Below the pieces are notes generated by a model. It made no database searches, was not told where the DNA came from, and was given only the letters and a program-made list of their open reading frames with translations. Below are positions 20,401 through 28,100 of a stretch of DNA of 48,055 nucleotides, in pieces; within the stretch, counting starts at the first letter, position 1, and every line of letters starts with the position of its first letter. The DNA comes from Clostridiales bacterium. Its GTDB lineage: Bacteria; Bacillota; Clostridia; Lachnospirales; WQUN01. The stretch lies in NCBI GenBank assembly GCA_031269465.1, contig JAISZB010000006.1:1-48055 (forward strand), given 5' to 3'. Both the position numbers and the translations under genes were made by a program.

Positions 20401-20786
20401 TACGCAACGGATATATTTGGCGGAAGAGCTTCAACATCATTGCCGTAATGTAAAAGTTCATCTGCTGACATGCCTTCTTCTGAGAAAACAACATCTAGGA
20501 GATACCATTTAGGCTGATTGTATTTTAGGTAAAACTGTTCCTTGGACGCCTCTGTTTCAAACGGCAGATTCACTTGAGTTGGATCAAAATAGTTGCTTTC
20601 TCTCGCCGCTTTGTAGAAGATGGATGAAAGCTGTCTGAGATTATAGCTGATTTGAACAGCTTTATCTTCTACAAATTGCATGTTAGCATTCGCTGTTTGA
20701 ATAGGAGAGGAGATAATAGAAAGGCTTAATATGCAACAAGTAATCACTCTCATGAAATATTTTACTTTACTGGATGCTATATACAT
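14421..20786 (-). CDS. Giant fibro-slime surface protein, 2121 aa (left arm)
   Basis: A Sec signal peptide (about 1-34, ending TANA) is followed by a domain of about 120 residues shared only with the right giant (FETEASKEQFYLKY, ISVAYVIMNSVDYQ), then a long Ser/Glu/Asp/Pro-rich acidic linker to about 470. A fibro-slime (PA14-like) domain spans about 475-868, with YFDVDFFNYAGTI, GDDDLWVYIDGKLVLDLGG and HTMNVFYMERNP; an acidic loop, DLNNDGIPD, lies within it. After a Pro/Thr linker come Ig-like DUF5979/DUF7601-type modules (from about 1045 and 1620, e.g. GSILVHKTIDSAWFPHG). InlB-type beta-repeats run from about 1790 and end in TLYAEW. There is no LPXTG motif and no C-terminal membrane segment, so its attachment must be indirect. 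AGAGGTG lies before the ATG. It is probably an adhesin or matrix scaffold exported with the TasA-like fibres. Confidence 0.85.
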   Translation of the reverse strand: MYIASSKVKYFMRVITCCILSLSIISSPIQTANANMQFVEDKAVQISYNLRQLSSIFYKAARESNYFDPTQVNLPFETEASKEQFYLKYNQPKWYLLDVVFSEEGMSADELLHYGNDVEALPPNISVAYVIMNSVDYQMQIIVSGNDSTVFHVHIEYPEEPIIASVARLEELIEELTPADDTVSGSSVSIIEPASIDDSDEDISPAVASEPTLEADIPEEADNIALPEETPREDLITDSTSIESPSDNQAEEISVLPEDDAMADPTMPIDNLEQSESTENEYDLPYSIEDEFEAETDEPALETPNASAPPQTEEPLVSDGAQSSGSADIPVATEYGDSDGMDLNEQNDSSPIDLVFGGIIDAIAMAFSPVEAYGNEIDANSSGSSLLADESEPTNFEESESTEDASSSSAEDYDEPVDLSEMPGVLVETEIFEADVTDEQGVDLLAESSGIMLLAASLPIFPPGVNPGDEAVDQNLITYFDVDFFNYAGTIELRDGAYGNAEGGFNRIDDNATDTFQFNEYTQWHGANPGHTGEQNRGHVNNPIMGIAQDTLNSNGEFVTNFKTYNDALLFPTQDIDDRTLPSLDYYAKDTEGTLLSTIYPDYKMPFIRDASDPTYYVFDSSKYHIHVDPSAQVEDLNNDGIPDTTIDENGVERIVYSKELALFEGTQPNLRNNDATWGGFYPFSNDLPNEAEKYNFSLKLTVPFEMPKTTDRKIEKLDSNGNIILDENGKPEMEDMIYRFNGDDDLWVYIDGKLVLDLGGMHGSGNIEDYIGTINFTSGLITMSNIDGSVNANGDLDGLPPNSNGVVYWSLFSEGRPPGLPVNRNISKYVGMNLDLPIHTMNVFYMERNPAGSNLYMRFNIPNYNVNRLKLIKYTDEYIDSSKKFLFDVYYMATDPSKVTGGVSLPTDSPSPYPAPDQATPSTSPTPTAPLLDPRMASPPFQESSGNGYAIYHSVVWLSKNDFQYFDLNFSSTTHDLWYKIKERNELADGNHMDFQTLFQGDNIPNGYYGYDNPRETPWIRYSDSVRKPYGVTYINSKHNAQINVSKSVVGAPEADADREFTFSIRVLSYGRFTFKNPDTGENINSRVFYDSEGKTAKLEENGEPLQYIDIPSTLQPGPSPTPTPIEEPGHTIKTPEEATKEISARDYVFNLKNGESIALPFVLDDDFQTLYYDITEVPEEDYATSVTSIYSDGTIAGNRITGEMALIENILFRNTYAPDSIKLYKTTDHDLMQGVGAEFDLISNGKSLDIYYKYTVNVLNLVNGLMEETDAYFNVVSPDGDGFEYTRAKEAGFIVSEAVNTQMDGGNIWTSFTIKAPIKQTTSFADAAVTFQINSDSGKVSNFITAFSGVDQRLFVLSPEYCNVYLDNTTSVNIMHLGGDTYYADTPPQVTPIPPHTVYLTTRGNSITITDISWNRNDYAGVQNLMKVKGDFTNWSSIDLESMGNEDTLGILTPLNGAVAINGDRMWYQKTMTFSPTASNNNSYRFYLIDPYFVNSNGGNNYAYIFHPTESTNASFSLEDGENSPSIPGRMELLKPRSIPRIDAEPIERTGLQPGQTYTLQETYVDETYDPLGTIPDIRTTDSENFVIYWAEEDVRNQPDRYISDDGKSIVINNNPTGASPGSILVHKTIDSAWFPHGNPIFTYKLERFTSTDSSFTKPLSTLYGTIEFKPQNNEISSGELSKTLRFDYLEKGYLYRVTELNSIRYQEADISTTDGYADYFVAGQTKTLDAEANHGVMLITDQNYEGHTVFENTKVNNQNYSHTATLSNTFALPAPEADLPGSGPSNGPVIHTVTFHSGTATDVVHNKYVAHGGYVKTDVPDNMHGIDSTAKWYYFPGAYNSEGIGALPIDGVQINHDYDVYPFIKLDNEQRYHVQFMRYNASGRWVEDESLAFIGSAGSSVPLPMGAVSDENGSTYYDGWFTASDLLHAVTQTITFNRPAYIIVDSDALKTGSDYETDTSDNRIIRIYAKERVTITYNYIYPTANPSAYPDVSNAYTVSEYAYKSMPVTLPTATQPIVYTTPGEHGRTLARIINLSGRDPNYSNWRPLFEWGNIRYNQVMGWSYNLPELYYNNNYPFIPPSYTADATNLNSVLNSFIPFGDITLYAEWSYTGSIWAFY

Positions 20787-21110
20787 AAAACCACCTCTTA
20801 TAATTTGTATATTTTTTTTGGATTTTCAGATTGTTTTAATTAAGCAAATCCTATAATATTGAAACTGTTAAATAATTGTTAATTTTTATAATATTACACT
20901 GAAAAGCTAGTTTATTTTACCATTCTTAAAAAAGCCATTTTTTCATGCACTTTTTTTGCTCTTCAAATCATCCAAATTTAAAATGTTAGCAAGCTTATTT
21001 AATGAATTTCTTAATAAGGCGGTTGCCTCCTTATCAAAATTTTATCCAAGATTTAGGTTGCACACATTCTTTAATAGTTTCTGAGACATAAATCGCAACA
21101 CCTAATCAGG
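20787..21110 (-). promoter_or_regulatory. Conserved leader upstream of the left giant gene
   Basis: The region from about 21110 to 20929, read on the minus strand, matches the region upstream of the right giant gene. The best block (21053-21110 against 24738-24795) is identical at about 52 of 58 positions, including GTCTCAGAAACTA and AAAGAATGTGTGCA. Further conserved pieces are ACTTATTAAGAAATTC-like sequence and AAAATGGCTTTTTT (20929-20945). A hairpin (GGAGGC with GCC, near 21013-21035) is visible only in this copy. A TATTAT/TATAAA-type promoter may lie about 100 bp before the start. It could be a promoter plus operator, or a structured 5' leader; I cannot tell which. Confidence 0.6.
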
Positions 21111-21299
21111 AACTAGAAAGTGAAATGTCTCTCAATTGAACCTCCAAAAGCCTTGATTTATGCAGTTCTTCATTATGTATCATATAGAAGCCTGGAAACT
21201 GAAAACGGTGTAAAATCAATATTTATCACAGTTTGGATTAGTGAACTCTTTACTCTCCAGTAGGAAGGAAACCCAATCATTTCTTAATTGGCTGAGCAT

Positions 21300-22830
21300 A
21301 CTGCCTCAATTACTAAAAAGCTGGCGTCCATCCAGATCGACTTAGACAATGAATGACCTGAATGGCATTGCAAGGCTGCTTGTATTTGGGCTCGAACTTA
21401 GTCCTGATTCAAAAATCAGGACTTTAGAAGCAGAAACGATTATCTCTTTGGAAACACGAATTCTGAATTGCCGATGGAAATGTACAGGTCGCTTGAAGTG
21501 CTGAACGAAAAAACCGACGCCCTACAGAAGCGGATGAATCTGAAGATTGGCGTCGGCATTGGACGAAATGCGGAAGTCTGCTTCTATGATGCGGCAAACT
21601 ATTATTTCGAGATAGGTGAAAATGACGAGGATATAAAAGACGGAGATGGATGCGCTGTTCAAACCCGGACTGCGCAGGAAGGGGGCGTCCAAAGGGAAGC
21701 GCAGCGAGCCCATTGTACAGATGGGGTTGTTCATAGACGATGATGCTCATACAATAGCGTACCAGTTGTTCCCCGGGAGCAATGCCGACACGACTGCACT
21801 GCGGCCGGCTTTAGAAAAAGCCACAGACAGCATAAATTTCTGCAGAGTTATTGTGGTGGTCGGCGGCGGCTTGAACAGCGAACCCAACATAGCGCATTTT
21901 TTGAGCGGTGGCAATGGGCATATTCTGTCCAAAAGCACGAAAAAAAGAGCAAATGATGTAAAGAAATGGATACTAGGCGAGAGGGATATGAATGGAACGA
22001 AGCCGGGACATTCAATCTGAAATCGAAAATATGGCGGCGCAGAACCGAAGATTCCGATGGAAATGCGGTTGAAATCACAGAAAAGATTATTTGCTGCTGG
22101 AGCAAAAAGCAATGCAATAGGGAAAACACAAAAACGCAAAATTCATCAGCTATCTCTAACTATCATCGAAATCCCTGATAAACTGAAAGATAAACAGATA
22201 AAATCGAAAATTTCTCGCCAAAAGACAAGTAGATAAGAAAACGTGCAAAGTCTTGGACGCGCAGACGCAACTATCTCTTGATATGGTGAAAATTCAGGAG
22301 CACTTTGATCTTCTCGGCTGCTGCACCATCATGACATCTGAGGCTGATAACCAGACAAGGAGATTATAAACAAGCATCACAGCTTGTCGCTCATTGAGGA
22401 TTCTTTCTTTCCGCATGTAAAAAGCGATTATAAGGCAGGCCTGTTTATGTACGCAAACAGGAATATATGTATATTCTGTGCTCTGCTTCATTGCGCTGAC
22501 TATGATTCGGCTGATACAGTTTAAAGCGCTACAATATTTAGGGAAAGATACGTTAAACCTAGACGGCTGGAAGTCGGACGCCGCTGCGGAAAGAATGCAA
22601 GAATCGCTGCGGGGCTGGACGGCTGACGCGCTCCCCGGCGGTTATTGCCGTTTGACGCAGCGCGATGACGATCTACAATATTCTGAACGCCTTTGGCGTC
22701 AGCGGCATGCTCAAGATCCCCGCCGCAATGAACTTAAGCGCTTGAAAACCGGATTTGACAAAGCAACCTACATATATAGCGCCATTCCAAAACATCTTGA
22801 AATCATAAGCCAGACAGCATTCGTAAAATA
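21300..22830 (+). mobile_element. Decayed IS1634-family transposase at the centre of the mirror
   Basis: Fragments of one transposase follow each other in the correct order but in different frames. They run GIARLLVFGLELSPDSK (from about 21360), RSLEVLNEKTDALQKRMN (21484), FYDAANYYFE (21591), RKGASKGKRSEPIVQMGLFI (21676), the catalytic region VVGGGLNSEPNIAHFLSGGN, a central part continuing to about 22160, SLDMVKIQEHFDLLGCCTIM (22272) and finally CFIALTMIRLIQFKALQY with TADALPGGYCRL (to about 22790). This order is that of IS1634/IS4-like DDE transposases. At least four frameshifts or stops make it non-functional. Clear terminal inverted repeats were not recognised. A short hairpin (AGTCCTGATT with its complement, 21400-21423) lies within the first fragment. 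Confidence 0.85.
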
Positions 22831-23402
22831 AACTGGGATGCGGGGATATTAGCAATGAGCTAGCTGAGATTTGGGTTGATCTTTCTTTAATAGAATCGTT
22901 TAAGGCTGTATGTAAGAATGCCGACGTTTCATGGCGGCTGATTTGTCAAGCCGCTGATAAGCCAAAAAAGGCAATATTGATGCCAGAGCCAAGCGCCTCC
23001 GACAAGTAAGTTTGATTGTTTTGCAATCAGAAAATATAAGGGTCAAAGAAGATGCCTGATAATCTGCGGACAGGCCTGTTTTTTGAAAACGCGGGGATGG
23101 CGATTGACAGCCGAACAAGCTATATACTTGCACCGAGAAGAGCTCTAATATTTTTGGCGCAAAAATTTCCGCTTCAAGTGGCAGATCTACTGCTTGAGAG
23201 CCTTGGGTAAGCTATAGATACGCTATGAGAAACGGTCTAATCTTCGTGATGCCATGATTTCTGCTTAAAATGGATTTGCTTATGCCTGCGAAATATTTTG
23301 GGTTTGAAGGAGGGGCGTAAAGAAATTCCTAGTTTGAGATGATTTATTTTATGCACCTGTTTTTTATATCACTGCATATCCCAAGAAAATCCATGCCATT
23401 CT

Positions 23403-23430
23403 AAGATCCTCAAGGATCTTCTTGCTTTTT
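23403..23430 (+). terminator. Small terminator-like hairpin
   Basis: AAGATCC pairs with GGATCTT across a 4-base loop and is followed by CTTGCTTTTTT on the plus strand. It lies about 570 bp beyond the decayed transposase and has no obvious gene upstream. Confidence 0.4.
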
Positions 23431-23450
23431 TAAATGTTAAACCCGGGATA

Positions 23451-23505
23451 TAACACTGAAATGCTAGTTTCTTCTTTTGACGTTCTTAAAAAAGCCATTT
23501 TTTTT
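23451..23505 (-). repeat. Orphan third copy of part of the giant-gene leader
   Basis: This segment matches 20893-20943 at roughly 85% in the same orientation, sharing ACTGAAA, GCTAGTTT and TTCTTAAAAAAGCCATTTTT. In the left leader this block lies 105-160 bp upstream of the giant's start codon. Here, no gene follows on the minus strand. It is either a relic of a third operon start or a duplicated regulatory element. Confidence 0.6.
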
Positions 23506-24497
23506 GAAAATATAAATAGGTAGCCTTCAAGAAATTGAATAGTATTGACAAATCTAAACAATTTTGGGGATTATATCGCAAGAAAGCTTCCATGGGAACC
23601 CCTTCGCAGGCCTGCTCGGCAGTTTTTTCGCGAAGAGGGCAGGGAGCCTTTTCGCCGATCGAGGATTCTCCGCGAAAGAGCGAAGAGTTTTCTCCCGCTA
23701 AACGGCAAGCGGATCGTCCCGTCTGAGCAGGCGGAGCCGCAAAAGCCGATAGTGATCCGCTCTTTTCTAAATATAGATTGGGATTTTCTACGCAGCTATC
23801 TTGCTGCCACAATTCGACATCTTCCGTAGTCTGTTCATCAAGAGTGCTTATTAAGAATTGCGCAAAAAAGCTTTGCTAGACTGGCAAAAATTCTTTTTCA
23901 TGCTGAGAGCCTGATCTGCAGGCAATACATGTATATGACTGTATAAAATAAACCTAAATTTCTCTTGCTGTTACTCACGATTTATGTTAGAATTTTGATA
24001 GTGTAAATGTAATAATCATGAACCTCTGATCATATGCCACTTACATCATCCATATATTCTTAGTTAAATACAATATTCTTTTATGCTATATTTTTAGCAT
24101 TCTTGCACTCTTTCATCCCAACTAATTAATTATTTATATTTAAATCTTAAATAGCGCTTTCACAATCCTATTACTCTTCTTGGTAATTCTATAATTTAAA
24201 TTTAGGAAGCGAGAACAACCATGGAAAATAAAGTTATATATTACATATATTGTATAGTGGTAATTCTAATTCTTGACTAAGGCGCCTATGGTCATTACTA
24301 AAAGGTAGGTTTAAAAATTGGTACAGAATTGATATTCTTAAGAAAAAGATCTTATTAATGATAATAAATCGGGCACTTTGTAAAAAAATTTACAGCATAT
24401 AGCACTCTATTTATTTTATATGCAAAAAGCTACTATAAAAGAGTCTGCTTTTATATGATTTTTTTAAATTCAATTACAATATATATCATTTAATACA

Positions 24498-24690
24498 AAT
24501 AGATTATTAATAATAGCAAGCCTGTTGAAATCATAAATAACTTGGATTACCATTTATATAATCTTCAATTTTCATCAAACTATATTTAGATTAAGCAACT
24601 TTTTTCTTAGCTGATTTCCTGATTTATTTCAAACAGATTATTAATAATTAAGTCTGTTGAAATCATTAATGCTTGAAATACTATATATAA
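24498..24690. repeat. Direct repeat pair upstream of the right giant gene
   Basis: The units at about 24498-24562 and 24632-24690 share AGATTATTAATAAT, CTGTTGAAATCAT and a CTTG...TATATAA tail, separated by about 70 bp. Each contains a short inverted repeat (AACAGA with TCTGTT, clearest in the second). They lie 440-630 bp before the gene and could be repeated binding sites. Confidence 0.5.
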
Positions 24691-24737
24691 CGTCCTATTG
24701 AATCCGAATACAACCCAAATATTTCGTTATTGTTAAT

Positions 24738-25127
24738 CAGGTATTGCGCTTTATGTCTCAGAAACTACTAAAGAATGTGTGCAGCCTAGATCTTGAATAA
24801 TGTATAAGAACTTATATATTTCAGCTAGGTGTAAACTGACTTATTAAGAAATTCTTTAATGTAAGCTAGCAAACTTTTTATCTTTTGGATGAAATGATGT
24901 TCAAAAAAAGCGCATGAAAAAAAATGGCTTTTTTCTGAAATTTATCAAAAAGTTTATAATAGCTCAGTAAAAAAGAAGCAATAACCTCTTTTTTAAATAG
25001 GAACGAAATATCTCTTAACAGTTTTTTAACAGCTAAATTAACGACTTCAAACTTAAAACTAATTATTTCATAGTCTCTGATAAGAATCTATTTTGCTATT
25101 TACAATTAAAATGCGGAGGGATAAGCA
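24738..25127 (+). promoter_or_regulatory. Conserved leader upstream of the right giant gene
   Basis: The block 24738-24795 is the inverted counterpart of 21053-21110 (about 90% identical). Further along, ACTTATTAAGAAATTC and GCATGAAAAAAAATGGCTTT (24912-24931) are also shared with the left leader. A TATAAT at 24955-24960 is a candidate -10 box, which would leave an untranslated leader of about 160 nt. No good -35 box is visible at normal spacing, so an activator or alternative sigma factor is possible. Confidence 0.6.
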
Positions 25128-28100
25128 ATGCAAGCATTGCGAAAGGCTTTGTCTAAAATTTTTAGTTTCGTAAAGCATTGGCGCAAAAGAGCTATTAGCT
25201 TTGTGTTATTTGCGGCTGTTATTGTCTCACCTGTTCAAGGGGATGATTTAAGCAAAGAACAATTGCCTATCTTTGAAGCTGATAACAAAGTTCAGATTAC
25301 CTTTACAGTTGATCAGTTTTGGAGCTTATATGAAGAAGCGCTTGAAAAAAACCGAATTTTTAACCCATCATCTGCAGAGCTTCCATTTGAAACAGATGAA
25401 GCTAAGTTGGAATTTTATAAAAAGTATCCAGAATCAACTCAGTGGCATCTGCTTTCAATCGCGACCAGTGAAGGCTTCGTTGATCTTGACGCATATACTT
25501 CTTCCAGCGCCTTAAGGCTTGTCCCTGAAGGGATTTCGGCTGCCTACATAGTCATGAACGCCTTGGAGTCTCAACTGCATATCATTGTCTCAAGCAATGA
25601 CAATACAATTTTTAACGTGCATATAGACAATTCTGATGAACCGATAATGGCTTCAGTAAAAAAATATGAAGAACACATTGCTACTATAGTTTCAAATCCA
25701 GTATCAACCTCAGATGCCTCTAAGAACGATCATGATGATGAGCCTGATGTCAACTCAAGTGAGCCTAATGGTGATTTTGGGGAAAAAGATGATGAAGGGG
25801 ATTCAGAATCAATTGAGGTTGATCCAATCATCTCGGAAGAGCCGATCGAAACCGCTGATATTTCTGAAGAACCAGACGGACTCATAGAAAATCCGGAAGA
25901 TGCCAGCATATCTCCAGCTGCCTCTGAAGAACCTAGTGAAGACATTGATGAAGTCCTTGATGAAGAAAGTGAAGGATACATAGAACAGCCAGGTGAAAAT
26001 TCAGTTTTAGATATAGTAGAAACGCCAGTTGTTTCAGAGCCTGATGAAGTTGCTTCAGAACAAAGCGAACTCGCAGTGGAAAATACTCCTCCGCCGTTCT
26101 ACGAGACTGAAAGCGCTGCAATTTCCCCTTCCGAACCAGCTTACGCAGAAACGGAAGAAGATGATTCTGGCGACAGCGGAGATTTGATTTCAAAGGCAAT
26201 ATCTCACCTGTTTCAGGCTAATACAGTCTATGGAGCGGAAATCACATCAGGTTCCGGGATAGAGATTCCACAGGATAGTAAGGATGAGTTTTCCGATGCA
26301 GAAAATGAGCCTGAGATCATTGAAGTATTCGTAGAGCTCGCGACTACAGAAGAGATAGAAGTGGATGTAACCGCATCTGAAGGGGTGGATCTAGGAGGAA
26401 GCGATACCGGAGAGGGTTCCGGGTTGATGAGAGCGGAAGCCGCTCTTCTGGCAGCGGCGGTAACTGTATTGGCGGCAACACTTCCAGATCCAGATATATA
26501 TGAAGAAGATGAACATGCAGGCAAAATAACGGATGTCACTTATTTTGATGTTGATTTCTTCAATTACATTGGCACAATCAACGGGTCATCACCTTATGCA
26601 ACAGAATATGAAGGCTTCAATAAAACAGAAACTCCAGCTCTTGGAATTCCTCAGTCGCAGTATTTCCGGTTCAACGCAGGTCAAGGATTGCAAAATGCAG
26701 CAGGCAACGTGAGAATGGGCATCGCCCAGCCCGAGCTTGATGAAAACGGAGACTTCCATACGATTTTCCACACTTATCAAAACGGGTTGCTGTTTCCTAC
26801 GGATGTTGGCGATAGAACCCAGGCGATGCAGCGTTATTACGCAAATGACAATACGGGCATAGAAGATGATCCCTCAACAGAAATAGATGAGAGCAAGACG
26901 CTGTTGAGCGAGGTTTATCCCGACTACAGAATGCCCTTTGAGAAAAACGGCAACTCTTATATATTTAGTACTGAACAGAACAATGCTATTGTTGGAAGCA
27001 ATGCGCGCCATATTCATGTAGCTCCGTCGGGACAAGTCGTTGATGTCAATGGTGACGGCGAAATAGATGATAGTGATAGAGGCTCCAATGGAGAATACAT
27101 ATTGGATAAGAACATCAATCTGTACGAAGGTTCTCAACCAAACTTAGCTGGAATCCCAGGTTTTCCAGCTGTGGGATTCTTTCCTTTCAGCGGTGACAAA
27201 AGTAATGAAGATGAAAAATTCAATTTCGGTTTCAAGCTGACAGTGCCATTCATCATGCCCGATGGCAGGAGAATCTCACCAAGTGAAGATATGGTTTTCA
27301 ACTTCCTAGGAGATGACGATCTCTGGGTTTATATAGACGGCAAATTGGCGCTTGATTTGGGAGGCATACATGACAAGCAGCAGGGTAGCATCAATTTTAC
27401 AACAGGCTTGATTACCATCGACAATTCAAGCGGTGCAGTAAACGCTAATGGAGATCTCATACAGGGCAGCAATACAGGTAGAGTTTACTGGTATCTATAC
27501 AGAGAGGAAGACAAGGAAAGTATTCCTCCTGGAATGAATACGGTAAAAAACATCGGCCTCGATCCAGTTGAGCAACAATATCACACGATGAATGTTTTCT
27601 ACCTTGACCGCCACCCAGTTGGGGCAAATTGCATAATCTCCTTTAACATCCCGGACTATGTTACAAATAAGGTAAAACTGATAAAATATGCAGATCCTTA
27701 TACGGATAATAATGAAGAGTTCATTTTTGATGTATATTCAACCTCTGTTGCACCTAACGGCATAACGGTTCCGCAGAGCAACCCTACTCCTATTCCCGAA
27801 CCAGGAGCTGTGGAAATCCCAGGAGGCTCGATCACACCAAGTCCTGATCAAAATCCAGGTCGGGAGCCGCCATCGGAAAACATAGAGGTAAATGAAATAA
27901 CAGTAAAGCATCAGGTTGTATCTCTGTCAAAAAACGAATTTCAATATTTTACTCTTGCATTTGATGAGATTAAAACAGATTACTGGTATAAATTCGTTGA
28001 ACGCGAAGTGCCCCCTGATCGATACAACACTATTTTTCTAGGCGATAACATAGCAACTGGAGCCTATGATTCCGTTTATCCAATAGAAACTCCCTGGATA

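Larger units (their letters stand above)
22831..25127. other. Gene-free AT-rich central spacer, 2.3 kb
   Basis: No convincing gene is present. A G+C-richer island at about 23575-23760 has open frames on both strands without start signals or recognisable domains. From about 23900 the DNA is very AT-rich, in keeping with a regulatory region. The stretch contains a small terminator, an orphan leader copy, a direct repeat pair and the leader of the right giant gene, listed separately. Confidence 0.6.

Noticed and set aside
23535-23829. Open frames of 60-108 codons on both strands in the central spacer
   Set aside because: They overlap in opposite directions over a locally G+C-rich island and have no ribosome binding site or family signature.
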